From: Ideonella alba
GTDB taxonomy: Bacteria > Pseudomonadota > Gammaproteobacteria > Burkholderiales > Burkholderiaceae_C
NCBI RefSeq assembly: GCF_018069875.1
Contig: NZ_JAGQDF010000008.1
Coordinates: 1-64,000 of the forward strand
Direction: 5' to 3'
Length of the DNA: 64,000 nucleotides
Part shown: positions 15,144 through 25,609 of the stretch, in pieces
Layout of the letters: each line of letters opens with the position of its first letter
Numbering within the stretch: position 1 is the first letter of the stretch
Program-made: the position numbers and the translations under genes
Notes under the pieces: model-generated
Seen by the model: only the letters and a program-made list of their open reading frames with translations
What the model was told of the DNA's origin: nothing
The model's database searches: none

Positions 15144-16526
15144 ATGATTCCCACGAGCATGCGCCACCCCGTGGCCCAGGCCGCCTTGCTGGCCCTGCTG
15201 GCGCTGGCCGGCGGACCGGCCACCCACGCCGCCACCGACGCCCAGGCCCAGGCCCTGGGCAAGGACCTGACGCCGCTGGGCGGCGAGAAGGCCGCCAACA
15301 AGGACGGCAGCATCCCCGCCTGGACCGGCGGCGACACCAAGGCCCCGCCGGGCTGGAAGCCGGGCCAGGCGCGCCCCGACCCCTACGCGTCGGACAAGCC
15401 GCTGTTCACCATCGACGCCAGCAACGCCGACAAGTACAAGGACAAGCTCAGCGACGGCCAACTGGCCCTGCTCAAGGGCAAGAAGGACTACCGCATGGAG
15501 GTCTACCCCACGCGGCGCACCTGCGGCTACCCCGAAGCGGTCTACACCAACACCCGCAAGAACGCCACCACCGCCAAGCTGGCCGCCAACGGCTACGACC
15601 TGGAGAAGGCCGTCAGCGGCGGCATCCCGTTCCCGATCCCGGCCAATGGCGCCGAGGCGATGTGGAACTACAAGCTGCGCTGGCTGGGCGAGGGCCGCAT
15701 CGAGCGCTACTCCACCGTCTTCTCGCAGCCCGGCGACGGCAAGTTCGTGCCGCTGGTGCAGGACCAGTGGACGGTGACGCCCGGCGGTGACCTGGGCGGC
15801 AAGCCCATCCCCGACGGCGAAGGCGCCGAGTACAAGCTGCTCAACGAGGTGGTGGCCCCGGCCGCCCGCACCGGCGAGCTGATCCTGGTGCACTACTTCC
15901 TGGCCAAGGACAACGACGCCTGGCTGTACTTCCCCGGCCAGCGCCGCGTGCGCCGCGCGCCCACCTTCAGCTACGACAACCCGGTGCCGGGCTACGAGAA
16001 CCTGCTGGCGGTGGACCAGTACCCGATGTTCGGCGGCCGCCTGGACCGCTACGACTGGAAGCTGGTGGGCAAGCAGGAGCTGGTGGTGCCCTACAACACC
16101 TTCCGCTTCAATGACCAGGGCAAGAAGCTGGCCGACATCTTCGGCCCCGAGTACCCCAAGCGCGACCTGATCCGCTATGAGGCGCACCGCGTCTGGAAGA
16201 TCGAGGCCACCGTCAAGGCCGGCCAGCGCCACCAGTTCCCCAAGCGCACCATCTACCTGGACGAGGACAGCTGGATGATGGTGGCGGCCGACATCTACGA
16301 CGCCCAGGGCAAGGTCTGGCGCGTGCAGGAGAGCTACCCCTACGTCGCGTGGGAGCTGCCGGCCTGCGTCTACCAGGGCTACACGGTCTATGACCTGAAC
16401 GTCGGCCGCTACATGGCCGACAACATGCCCCAGGAAGGCAAGACCGACTGGCTGGCGGGCCGCGAGGGCCGCATCGACGCCAACAAGTTCAACCCCGACG
16501 AACTGCGCCGCGCCGGCGCCCGCTGA
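15144..16526 (+). CDS. DUF1329 outer-membrane-associated protein
   Basis: A 460-residue exported protein of the DUF1329 family. ATG at 15144 is chosen over the earlier ATG at 15102 because it has a strong GAAGGAG ribosome site and begins a clean signal peptide ending GGPATHA. Conserved blocks include GNKAANKDGSIPAWTGG-like, YRMEVYPTRRTCGYP and VRRAPTFSYDNP. DUF1329 proteins resemble LolB/LolA-type lipid carriers and often sit next to DUF1302 proteins in gene sets for hydrophobic or aromatic substrates. Here the gene follows the aau cytochromes by 38 bases. Function within amine oxidation is unknown. Confidence 0.88.
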   Translation: MIPTSMRHPVAQAALLALLALAGGPATHAATDAQAQALGKDLTPLGGEKAANKDGSIPAWTGGDTKAPPGWKPGQARPDPYASDKPLFTIDASNADKYKDKLSDGQLALLKGKKDYRMEVYPTRRTCGYPEAVYTNTRKNATTAKLAANGYDLEKAVSGGIPFPIPANGAEAMWNYKLRWLGEGRIERYSTVFSQPGDGKFVPLVQDQWTVTPGGDLGGKPIPDGEGAEYKLLNEVVAPAARTGELILVHYFLAKDNDAWLYFPGQRRVRRAPTFSYDNPVPGYENLLAVDQYPMFGGRLDRYDWKLVGKQELVVPYNTFRFNDQGKKLADIFGPEYPKRDLIRYEAHRVWKIEATVKAGQRHQFPKRTIYLDEDSWMMVAADIYDAQGKVWRVQESYPYVAWELPACVYQGYTVYDLNVGRYMADNMPQEGKTDWLAGREGRIDANKFNPDELRRAGAR

Positions 16527-16549
16527 ACCACCAGCGAGGAGAACCCACC

Positions 16550-18349
16550 ATGCGACCCACCCCACGTCACGCAGCGCGGCGCCAGACCGCGCTGGCCGCG
16601 GCCGCCGCCGCGGCCCTGCTGTCCGCCGCGCCGGCCCACGCCTGGCGCACCACCACCGATGGCGGCACCGAGATCGACTTCAACACCACGCTGAGCTTCG
16701 GCCTGCAGTGGCGGCTGCAGAAGCCCGATCCGCTGGCCATCGGCAACGACAACGGCGGCAAGGTGCCCACCGGCGCCGCGCTCGGCTCGCAGCTCAACGG
16801 TGCCGGCAACGACGGCGCCGCCAACCCGGACTTCAACGTCCTCAACGGCGACGACGGCAACCTGAACTACAAGCGCGGCCAGCTGGTCTCCAGCGCGGTC
16901 AAGGGCACGCACGAGTTCGGCCTGAAGACCACCGACGGCTGGCGCGCACTGGCCCGTGGCACCTGGGTCTACGACCCCGCCGCCGACAACACCCAGCGCA
17001 CCGACCTGTCCTCCGCCGCCCGCAACATCGCGGTCCACAACGCCACGCTGCTGGATGCCTGGGTGGCCAAGGACTTCAAGTGGCTGGACGACCGCACCGC
17101 CACCGTGCGCCTGGGCAACCAGGTGCTGAGCTGGGGCGAGGACATCTTCGTCATCGGCGGCATCAACTCGATCAACGCCATCGACCTGCGCAAGGCCCAC
17201 ACGCCCGGCACCCAGGTCAAGGAGATCCTGCGCCCGGCGCCGATGATCAGCCTGAACACCGGCCTGACCAGCAGCGTCAGCGCCGAGGCCTACTACCAGT
17301 TCGCCTGGAACGCCTTCCGCTTCGACCCGGTGGGCACCTTCTTCTCGGCGGCCGATGTGGCGGGTGCCGGCCAGCGCCCGGCCTACATCCCCAGCTCCTC
17401 GCTGAGCGGCTTCGGCCTGTGCACCGCGCCCACGCCCTGCGGCGACAACGGCACCGGCATCCAGCCTGGCATCAACGTCGTGCCCTTCGAAAAGGACAAG
17501 CGCCCGCCCACCGGCGGCCAGTACGGCCTGGCGATGCGCTTCAAGCCGGCCAGCATCGGTGCCGAGTTCGCCGTGTACTACGAGCGCTACCACGACAAGC
17601 TGCCTTTCACCACGCTGTTCACCGACCCGGCCTACGCGGCCCACAACGTGGCGAACATCGGCTACTACAACGAGTTCGGCCGCGACAAGGACCTGTTCGG
17701 CGCCAGCTTCAACACCAAGGCCGGGCCGGTCGCGGTGGGGGGCGAGATCTCGTACCGGCCGCGCGACTCGGTGGCGATCGACGGCAGCGTGCCCTTCGCC
17801 GGCAAGTACAGCATCTTCGACCCCGCCAATGCCGACGCCAACGGCCGCATCACGGTGCGCGGCTACACCGAGGAGAAGAAGATCCAGGCCCACCTGACCG
17901 GCCTGTACTTCACCGAGGTCAACTCGCCGATGGGCGCGCTGGTCAAGGCGCTGGGCGCGGCCGAGGGCACGGTGCTGGCCGAAGTGGCCGTCACCCACTA
18001 CCCCAGCCTGAAGATCGGCCAGGTGCCCTACCTGATCTTCCCCTCGTACAAGAACCCGACCAAGAGCTCCTTCGGCTACGCCGTCGAATTCGACCTGAGC
18101 TACCCGCGGGTCTGGGGCAGCGACTGGAACCTCACCCAGGTGACGGTCTTCACGCACGACGTCAAGGGCATCTCGCCGAACACGCTGCCCTTCGTCGAGG
18201 GACGCAAGTCGCTGTTCCTGGGCGCGCTGTTCGACAACAGCGCCGTCTGGCGGGTGCAGCTGGGCTACACCGCCTTCTTCGGCGGCGGGCTGGGCAACAT
18301 GCTGCGCGACCGCGACAACGTCTCGGCCAGCGTCTCCTACAACTTCTGA
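16550..18349 (+). CDS. DUF1302 outer-membrane beta-barrel protein
   Basis: A 599-residue secreted protein with a signal peptide ending at SAAPAHAW. The body alternates aromatic and polar residues as in outer-membrane strands, and the last residues (SVSYNF) end in Phe, the usual barrel-assembly signal. DUF1302 family motifs such as LSWGEDIFVIGGINSINAID and KEILRPAPMISL are present. It is inferred to be a channel or receptor for hydrophobic compounds. It is preceded by GAGGAG, lies 23 bases after the DUF1329 gene, and is followed by a GC-rich hairpin before the transporter gene. Confidence 0.88.
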   Translation: MRPTPRHAARRQTALAAAAAAALLSAAPAHAWRTTTDGGTEIDFNTTLSFGLQWRLQKPDPLAIGNDNGGKVPTGAALGSQLNGAGNDGAANPDFNVLNGDDGNLNYKRGQLVSSAVKGTHEFGLKTTDGWRALARGTWVYDPAADNTQRTDLSSAARNIAVHNATLLDAWVAKDFKWLDDRTATVRLGNQVLSWGEDIFVIGGINSINAIDLRKAHTPGTQVKEILRPAPMISLNTGLTSSVSAEAYYQFAWNAFRFDPVGTFFSAADVAGAGQRPAYIPSSSLSGFGLCTAPTPCGDNGTGIQPGINVVPFEKDKRPPTGGQYGLAMRFKPASIGAEFAVYYERYHDKLPFTTLFTDPAYAAHNVANIGYYNEFGRDKDLFGASFNTKAGPVAVGGEISYRPRDSVAIDGSVPFAGKYSIFDPANADANGRITVRGYTEEKKIQAHLTGLYFTEVNSPMGALVKALGAAEGTVLAEVAVTHYPSLKIGQVPYLIFPSYKNPTKSSFGYAVEFDLSYPRVWGSDWNLTQVTVFTHDVKGISPNTLPFVEGRKSLFLGALFDNSAVWRVQLGYTAFFGGGLGNMLRDRDNVSASVSYNF

Positions 18350-18355
18350 CCCCGG

Positions 18356-18379
18356 CGCGCCGCCCCTGCGGGCGGCGCG
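18356..18379 (+). terminator. GC-rich hairpin between DUF1302 and MMPL genes
   Basis: CGCGCCGCCC (18356-18365) and GGGCGGCGCG (18370-18379) form a perfect 10-bp stem with a four-base loop. There is no T-run, and the next gene starts 19 bases later, so it may partially attenuate or stabilise the operon message rather than end it. Confidence 0.45.
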
Positions 18380-18397
18380 TCCCTGACGGGTTCTTCC

Positions 18398-20761
18398 ATG
18401 CTGCTCACCCAACTCGTGCAGGCGGCCGAGCGCCTGCTGTTCGGCCACCGCGCCAAGGTGCTGGCGGTGATGCTGGCGACCACCGCGCTGATGGCGGTGT
18501 TCGCGGCCCGCCTGCACATGACGGCCGGCTTCGGCAAGCAACTGCCGCTGGGCCATGAATACACCGACACCTTCGTCCAGTACAAGGACGTGCTGTTCGG
18601 CGCCAACCGCCTGATCATCGTGGTGCGGGCGCGCCAGGGCGACATCTGGCAGCCGGCGACGCTCAAGCGCCTCAACGAGGTCACGCAGGCGGTGATGTAC
18701 CTGCCCGGCGTGGACCGCCGCTCGGTCAGCTCGCTGTGGACCCCCAACACCCGCGTGATGCAGGTGACCGAGGAGGGCTACGAGGCGCGCGACGTGATCG
18801 GTGGCGACGTCACCCCCGACAAGCTCGACGCCACGGTGATCGGCCGCATCCGCGACAACGTGGTGCAGGGCGGCTACGTGGGCTCGCTGGTGGCGGCCGA
18901 CTTCAGCGGTGCGATGGTCACCGCCGACCTGCTCGACGCCGACCCGCAGACCCGCGCCCCCCTGGACTACATCGCGCTGGGCCCGAAGATCGAGCAGGAG
19001 ATCCGCGGCAAGTTCGAGGACGCGCAGGTCGAGGTGCAGATCATCGGCTTTGCCAAGCAGATCAGCGACATCGCCGAGGGCGCCAAGGGCGTGGTGGTGT
19101 TCTTCGCGCTGGCCTTCGTGCTGACTGCGGCGGCGGTCTACTGGTACTGCCGCAGCGTGGCCTTTACCGCCACTGCCTTGTTCTGCTCGCTGGTCTCGCT
19201 GGTGTGGCAGTTCGCCTCGCTGCAGATCCTGGGCTACGGCCTGGACCCGCTGGCGGTGCTGGTGCCCTTCCTGGTGTTTGCGATCGGCGTGTCGCACGGC
19301 GTGCAGCAGATCAACTACATCACCCGCGAGATCGGCCTGGGCCAAAGCGTCCACGACGCCGCGCGCGCCAGCTTCGCCGGGCTGCTGGTGCCGGGCACGA
19401 TGGCGCTGATCACCGCCTTCGTCGGCTTCGCCACGCTGCTGGTGATCCCGATCCCGATGATCCGCGAGCTGGCGATCACCGCCTCGCTGGGCGTGGCCTA
19501 CAAGATCGTCACCAACCTGGTGATGCTGCCGATCGTCGCGTCCTATGTGAAGCTCGACAGCGGCTGGGGCCAGCGCATGCAGGTGATGCGGGCGCGGCGC
19601 GAGAGCCAGATCTCGCTGATCTCGCGCGTGGCCGATCCGCGCAACGCGCGCTGGACCGTGCTACTGGGCGTGCTGCTGTTCGGCCTGGCGGTGTGGGGCT
19701 CGCGCGACCGCCATGTGGGCTATGTGCAGCCGGGTGCGCCGGAGCTGCGCGACAGCGCGCGCTACAACCTGGACGCGGTGTCGATCGCCGAGAAGTTCAC
19801 CGTCGGCCTGGACGTGCTGACCGTGGTCAACGAGACGCCCGAGGACGCCTGCCACGACTGGACGACGATGAGCGCCATCGACGACCTGGCCTGGTCGCTG
19901 CAGAACACCGAGGGCGTGATCGGCACCGCGGGTCTGCCGGCGCTGGTCAAGCTGGGCGCCGCGGGTTTCAACGAAGGCAATCCGCGCTGGGGCGACCTGC
20001 CGCGCGACAAGCGCTCGATGGCCAGCTTCATCGGCCTGGTGGGCGAAGGCTCGGGCCTGTACGACCCGCGCTGCACCGTGCTGCCGGTGCATGCCTACCT
20101 GTCCGACCACAAGGCGCAGACCATCCACCGCGCGGTGGAAACCGTCAAGGCCTGGCGCGCCGAGAACGCCTTCGATGGCCTGAAGGTGCGCCTGGCCAGC
20201 GGCAACGCCGGCGTGCAGGCGGCCACCAACGAGGTGCTGGAGGCCACCGAGCTGCCGATGATGCTGTACGTCTACGCCACCATCGTGGTGCTGGTCTTCC
20301 TGACCTACCGGGACTGGCGCGCGGTGCTGGCCTGCTGCCTGCCGCTGACCGTGGCCACCTTCGTCGGCTACTGGTTCATGAAGGCGCTGGACATCGGCCT
20401 GACGGTGGCCACGCTGCCGGTGATGGTGCTGGCGGTGGGCATCGGCGTGGACTACGCCTTCTACATCTACAACCGCCTGCAGATGTACCTGGCCGAGGGC
20501 CAGACCATCGTGCCGGCCTTCCACCGCGCACTGACCGAGACCGGCATCGCCACCGTCTTCACCGCGCTGACGCTGAGCGTGGGCGTGGCGACCTGGGTCT
20601 TCTCGCCGCTGAAGTTCCAGGCCGACATGGGCCTGCTGCTGGCCTTCATGTTCATGCTCAACATGGTGATGGCGATCACGCTGCTGCCTGCGCTGGCGGT
20701 GGTGATCGACCTGCTGATCCCGCGGCGCGGGCCGGTGCACCGTCCGTTCGGAGCCCACTGA
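18398..20761 (+). CDS. MMPL/RND-type transporter
   Basis: A 787-residue inner-membrane protein of the RND superfamily (MMPL/HpnN-like). It shows one N-terminal helix, a periplasmic domain, a bundle of five to six helices (residues ~230-390, with FAIGVSHGVQQINYI), a second periplasmic domain and a second bundle (~640-775, with AVGIGVDYAFYIYNRL). Such proteins move lipids or hydrophobic molecules using the proton gradient and work without the TolC-type adaptor set. It regularly occurs with DUF1302/DUF1329/YCF48 proteins. Here the four form one block downstream of the aau genes, suggesting an uptake or export route for a hydrophobic amine or its product. Confidence 0.88.
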   Translation: MLLTQLVQAAERLLFGHRAKVLAVMLATTALMAVFAARLHMTAGFGKQLPLGHEYTDTFVQYKDVLFGANRLIIVVRARQGDIWQPATLKRLNEVTQAVMYLPGVDRRSVSSLWTPNTRVMQVTEEGYEARDVIGGDVTPDKLDATVIGRIRDNVVQGGYVGSLVAADFSGAMVTADLLDADPQTRAPLDYIALGPKIEQEIRGKFEDAQVEVQIIGFAKQISDIAEGAKGVVVFFALAFVLTAAAVYWYCRSVAFTATALFCSLVSLVWQFASLQILGYGLDPLAVLVPFLVFAIGVSHGVQQINYITREIGLGQSVHDAARASFAGLLVPGTMALITAFVGFATLLVIPIPMIRELAITASLGVAYKIVTNLVMLPIVASYVKLDSGWGQRMQVMRARRESQISLISRVADPRNARWTVLLGVLLFGLAVWGSRDRHVGYVQPGAPELRDSARYNLDAVSIAEKFTVGLDVLTVVNETPEDACHDWTTMSAIDDLAWSLQNTEGVIGTAGLPALVKLGAAGFNEGNPRWGDLPRDKRSMASFIGLVGEGSGLYDPRCTVLPVHAYLSDHKAQTIHRAVETVKAWRAENAFDGLKVRLASGNAGVQAATNEVLEATELPMMLYVYATIVVLVFLTYRDWRAVLACCLPLTVATFVGYWFMKALDIGLTVATLPVMVLAVGIGVDYAFYIYNRLQMYLAEGQTIVPAFHRALTETGIATVFTALTLSVGVATWVFSPLKFQADMGLLLAFMFMLNMVMAITLLPALAVVIDLLIPRRGPVHRPFGAH

Positions 20762-21732
20762 TGCACCCCCTGATGCACCCCTTGATGAACCGACGCCTCT
20801 GGCTGGCCCTGGCCGCGGCCACGCTGGCCGGCAGTCGCGCGAGCGCCGCCTTCGCGCCCGATGGCGCCGCCCGCACGATGCCGCTGGCCGCCCGCAGCCC
20901 GATGCTGGACCTGACGCTGGCCGGCCAGCGCCTGGTGGCGGTGGGTGAGCGCGGCCATGTGCTGCTGTCCGACGACCAGGGCGCCCACTGGCGCCAGGCG
21001 CAGGCGGTGCCCACCCGCGTGACCCTCACCGCGCTGCATGCCAGCAGCGCCACCCAGTTGTGGGCCTGCGGCCATGGCGGCACCATCCTGCGCAGCGACG
21101 ACGCCGGCGAGCACTGGCAGCGCGTGGCCGGCGAGGCCCGGAGCCCGGACGTGCTGCTGTCGATCCGCGTCGACACCGGCGGCCGCGGTCTGGCGGTGGG
21201 GGGCTTCGGCTTTGCGCTGGCCAGCCGCGATGCTGGCGCGAGCTGGAAGCCCGCCACACTGCTCGAAGGCGAGGAGGGCGAGCGCCACCTGAACCGGGTC
21301 TTCGTCTCGGCCGCGGGCACCTGGCTGATCGCGGCCGAATCCGGCCATGTGCTGCGCAGCAGCGACCAGGGCGACACCTGGTCCGCGGTGAAGACCGCCT
21401 ACGCCGGCTCGCTGTGGAGCGGCGCCGACATCGGCGGCACGCTGCTGGCCGGCGGCATGCGCGGCCACTGGGTGCGCAGCACCGATGACGGGCGCAGCTG
21501 GACCCAGCACCGTGCCGAGCAGGCCGGCTCGATCACCGCGGTGGTGCCCTTGGCCGCCGGCCGCGTGCTGATGGTGGGCGTCGATGGCACGCAGCTGCAG
21601 GGCGCGGCCGGCGCCGATGCGATGGACTTCCGCCGCCTGGACGACCGCAGCACGCTGACCGGCGCGGTGCCCCTGCCCGGTGGGCGGCTGGCGCTGGCCG
21701 GCGCCGCCGGCGTGCGGGTGATCCCGGGCTAG
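20761..21732 (+). CDS. YCF48-like beta-propeller secreted protein
   Basis: A 323-residue exported protein with repeated propeller motifs (HVLLSDDQGAHWR, TILRSDDAGEHWQ, HVLRSSDQGDTWS, WVRSTDDGRSWT), related to the photosystem II assembly factor YCF48/BNR repeats. It begins with three in-frame ATGs at 20761, 20773 and 20785 created by a short duplication of ATGCACCCC; the true start is unresolved, and the third gives the most compact signal peptide (MNRRLWLALAAATLAG). The first ATG overlaps the transporter stop by one base. It probably serves as a periplasmic scaffold for the adjacent membrane proteins. Confidence 0.85.
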   Translation: MHPLMHPLMNRRLWLALAAATLAGSRASAAFAPDGAARTMPLAARSPMLDLTLAGQRLVAVGERGHVLLSDDQGAHWRQAQAVPTRVTLTALHASSATQLWACGHGGTILRSDDAGEHWQRVAGEARSPDVLLSIRVDTGGRGLAVGGFGFALASRDAGASWKPATLLEGEEGERHLNRVFVSAAGTWLIAAESGHVLRSSDQGDTWSAVKTAYAGSLWSGADIGGTLLAGGMRGHWVRSTDDGRSWTQHRAEQAGSITAVVPLAAGRVLMVGVDGTQLQGAAGADAMDFRRLDDRSTLTGAVPLPGGRLALAGAAGVRVIPG

Positions 21733-21747
21733 CCGAGCGGCCGCGGC

Positions 21748-21763
21748 TGGCACAGCATCTGCA
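21748..21763 (+). promoter_or_regulatory. Sigma-54-like -24/-12 promoter
   Basis: TGGCACAGCATCTGCA matches the TGGCACR-N4-TTGCA consensus with one mismatch and has the GG-N10-GC core spacing. It lies about 31-46 bases ahead of the AraC gene start. No sigma-54 activator is encoded in the window. Confidence 0.4.
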
Positions 21764-21793
21764 CATGACATGCCGGAGATCGAGGAGGATCGC

Positions 21794-22765
21794 ATGGCAG
21801 CACTGACCCGACACACGGCGCACGACGTCGACGACCAGGCCGAGGCCCTGACCGGCTGGGACCAGCACTACGAGCAGTTGTCCTGCGGACGCTTCCGCGG
21901 CGAACTGTGGCACCTGGCCCTGCGCGACGGCTTTCTGGTGCGCGAACAGACCAACCGCCAGCTGCGCGAGCAGATCGCGCCGCCCGATGACCATGTCGTG
22001 CTGGCGCTGCCGCTGGCGGTGCAGCCCGGCTCGGTCTACGCCGGGCGCGCGCTGGACCGCGACACGCTGATGGTGCTGCCCGGCGGGCGCGAGGTCGACG
22101 TGGTCTCGGCCGGCGAGCTCGACCTGATCGGCCTGGCGGTGCACCGCGAGATGCTTGAGCGCACGCTGGCCCCGGCCAAGCGCGAATGGCTGCAGCAGGC
22201 CGAGAACGAGCGCAACCTGGGCCTGTCGCCCGACTCGGCGCAGGCGATCCGTCAGATGCTGCTGGCGGTCTGTGGCGAGGCCGAGGACGCCCTGGGCCAG
22301 CCGGCCAGCGACAGGCGCGAGTCCGAGCTGCTGGCGATGGCGCTGAACCAGGCCGTGCTGCTGGCCATGGGCGGCGACCGCAGCGGCCCGCAGGGCAGCA
22401 CCATCCCGCGCCGCGCCGACAGCCGGCTGAAGGTGGTGCAGCGCGCGATCGACTTCATGCGCGCCCACCTGGAGCAGGACATCGGCGTGGGCGAGATCTG
22501 CGCCGCGGCGTTTGCCAGCCGGCGCAGCCTGCAGTACTGCTTCGAGGAGTTCATGCACACCACGCCGCAGGCCTACCTGCGCGCACTGCGCCTGAACGAG
22601 GCGCGCCGCGCGCTGAAGCTGTGCGGCGACCCGGCCAGCAAGCCGATCACCGAGCTGGCGTCAATGCTGGGCTTTTCCAGCGCCAGCCACTTCACCCGCC
22701 ACTACAAGGCGATGTTCGACGAACTGCCCTCTGAAACACTGCGGCAGTACCAACTGGTCCCCTGA
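21794..22765 (+). CDS. AraC-family transcriptional regulator
   Basis: A 323-residue regulator of the same subfamily as the one at 1448-2422: both share a QHYEQLSxGxFRG-type N-terminal motif, an effector domain of about 200 residues and a C-terminal double helix-turn-helix ([20 protein letters not shown] and [19 protein letters not shown]). ATG at 21794 is preferred over 21770 because of GAGGAGG just upstream. It follows the envelope module by 61 bases and precedes the acyl-CoA synthetase by five bases. It probably regulates the amine dehydrogenase or synthetase genes in response to an amine-derived signal. Confidence 0.87.
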   Translation: MAALTRHTAHDVDDQAEALTGWDQHYEQLSCGRFRGELWHLALRDGFLVREQTNRQLREQIAPPDDHVVLALPLAVQPGSVYAGRALDRDTLMVLPGGREVDVVSAGELDLIGLAVHREMLERTLAPAKREWLQQAENERNLGLSPDSAQAIRQMLLAVCGEAEDALGQPASDRRESELLAMALNQAVLLAMGGDRSGPQGSTIPRRADSRLKVVQRAIDFMRAHLEQDIGVGEICAAAFASRRSLQYCFEEFMHTTPQAYLRALRLNEARRALKLCGDPASKPITELASMLGFSSASHFTRHYKAMFDELPSETLRQYQLVP

Positions 22766-22770
22766 CACCC

Positions 22771-24453
<1,683 letters not shown>

Positions 24454-24460
24454 CACTGGA

Positions 24461-24675
24461 GCCCCCAGGCTAGGCGCTGCGCGCCGTCGCGCCTTGCAGG
24501 CCGCGGCCGGCCTGACGGCCGTCCCGCTCGTCAGGCGGGCCTCGTCCACTGGACGACGCCCGTCCGGACTCGCCCCCCAAGGGGGCTCCGCGGGCCTTGG
24601 GGCGGCCCGGCGGCCCGCGGTGGGCCCCCAGGCCAGGCGCTGCGCGCCGTCGCGCCTTGCTGGCCGCGGCCGGCC
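24461..24675. repeat. 52-bp direct repeat pair and G-tract hairpin element
   Basis: Copies at 24461-24512 and 24624-24675 are identical except for two bases; both begin GCCCCCAGGC and end GGCCGCGGCCGGCC. Between them lies CCCCCCAAGGGGG (about 24569-24581), a palindromic core of the G-tract elements that also occur near 45935 and 48575. The 233-base gap between the synthetase and the next gene holds nothing else recognisable. It may help end both convergent transcripts. Confidence 0.6.
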
Positions 24676-24686
24676 CACGATGGGCG

Positions 24687-25259
24687 TCAGCGCTTCTTCT
24701 TGAGCGGCGCCACGCCCGCCTGTGAGGCGCGCCACAGCGCCATCGGGTCGGCCGCGGGCGCAGCGACCGGGGCCGCCGGGGCGCTGGCCACGGCGGTGGG
24801 GCGCGGCGGCCGTTCAACCGGCGCCGGCTGGGTCGCCGGTGGCGGCGGCGCCAGCACCTCGCCCAGCAGGTCCATCAGCTTGGTGCGGGCGCGCTGCGGG
24901 TTGCGGCGGTAGTAGGCCAGCACCAGGCCGGTGATGAAGCGCTCGTCGTCGTTGCGCGGCTCCAGGCGGTCGTCGGCGGCCACCGGTTCCGGCGCGGCCG
25001 CATGCGGCTCGTCCATCCAGAAGGCGGGCTTGTGGCTGCACTGTTCGAACTGACGGGCCAGCCGCTCGCCGATCTGGCGCGAGCGGCTCTTGATCTGGCT
25101 CCAGTAGCTTGGCTGGATCTGCAGCCGCTCGGCGAACCGGCGCTCCAGGCCGCGCAGCGTGGCGGCATCGGGATGCTTGACGGTGGCCTGGACGAATTCG
25201 TCGAACAGCAGCAGCGCGTTGTCGAGGCGGATCGCGGCCACGTCGCGTACGGCGGTCAT
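24687..25259 (-). CDS. HTH protein with proline/alanine-rich tail, unknown role
   Basis: A 190-residue protein. The first ~95 residues look like the phage-repressor (XRE) fold: RRFAERLQIQPSYWSQIKSRSRQIGERLARQFE followed by PAFWMDEPH, as in many repressor-like proteins with a SYLSQI...GWMD pattern. A helical segment (DDERFITGLVLAYYRR) follows, then a Pro/Ala-rich stretch and a basic end (PLKKKR). ATG at 25259 is preceded by GAGGG; the longer frame adds only unlikely residues. It stands alone between a convergent synthetase gene and a divergent lipoprotein gene. DNA binding is inferred; targets are unknown. Confidence 0.65.
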   Translation of the reverse strand: MTAVRDVAAIRLDNALLLFDEFVQATVKHPDAATLRGLERRFAERLQIQPSYWSQIKSRSRQIGERLARQFEQCSHKPAFWMDEPHAAAPEPVAADDRLEPRNDDERFITGLVLAYYRRNPQRARTKLMDLLGEVLAPPPPATQPAPVERPPRPTAVASAPAAPVAAPAADPMALWRASQAGVAPLKKKR

Positions 25260-25354
25260 GCCCTCATGATACGGCGAGACGGTCCAAGGCTGGCACGGCG
25301 GCGTCCGAAGGCTATAGTGCGTTGAACGCATGCAGCAGGGGGTGCAGACGTCCC

Positions 25355-25585
25355 ATGGACAAGGTCCTGATCGCCATCACCGTCGCCGGCCTGCTGGCCG
25401 CCTGTGCCAGCCCCGAGACGCCGGCGGGCAGCGCGTCGCAGCAGATCTGCACCCGCGAAGCGCCCCTGGGCAGCAACATCCCGGTCACCCGCTGCCGCAG
25501 CGCCGAGCAGGCGGCCCGTGAGGGGGATGCCGCGCGCTCGGCGCTGGACGCTGCGATCCGGCCCGTGCCCCCGCGTCAGCAGTGA
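25355..25585 (+). CDS. Small lipoprotein, hypothetical
   Basis: A 76-residue exported protein. ATG at 25355 gives a lipoprotein signal (MDKVLIAITVAGLLAAC) with lipobox Leu-Ala-Ala-Cys17. The mature part has two further cysteines (QICTRE and VTRCRS) around a GSNIPVTR motif that recurs in small Burkholderiales lipoproteins. It lies in a divergent gap with the HTH gene and runs convergent to the TerC gene. Function unknown. Confidence 0.7.
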   Translation: MDKVLIAITVAGLLAACASPETPAGSASQQICTREAPLGSNIPVTRCRSAEQAAREGDAARSALDAAIRPVPPRQQ

Positions 25586-25609
25586 GCACGGCACCGGACC
25601 GCGGCGGCC

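Noticed and set aside
16409-19354. Long open frame of 981 codons on the minus strand, opposite the DUF1302 and MMPL genes
   Set aside because: The plus strand has proteins with clear domains and signal peptides; the minus frame is rich in Gly/Ala/Arg/His and has no motif, as expected of a GC-rich shadow.
24687-25259. Prophage repressor marking a prophage
   Set aside because: No integrase, structural or lysis genes occur on either side.
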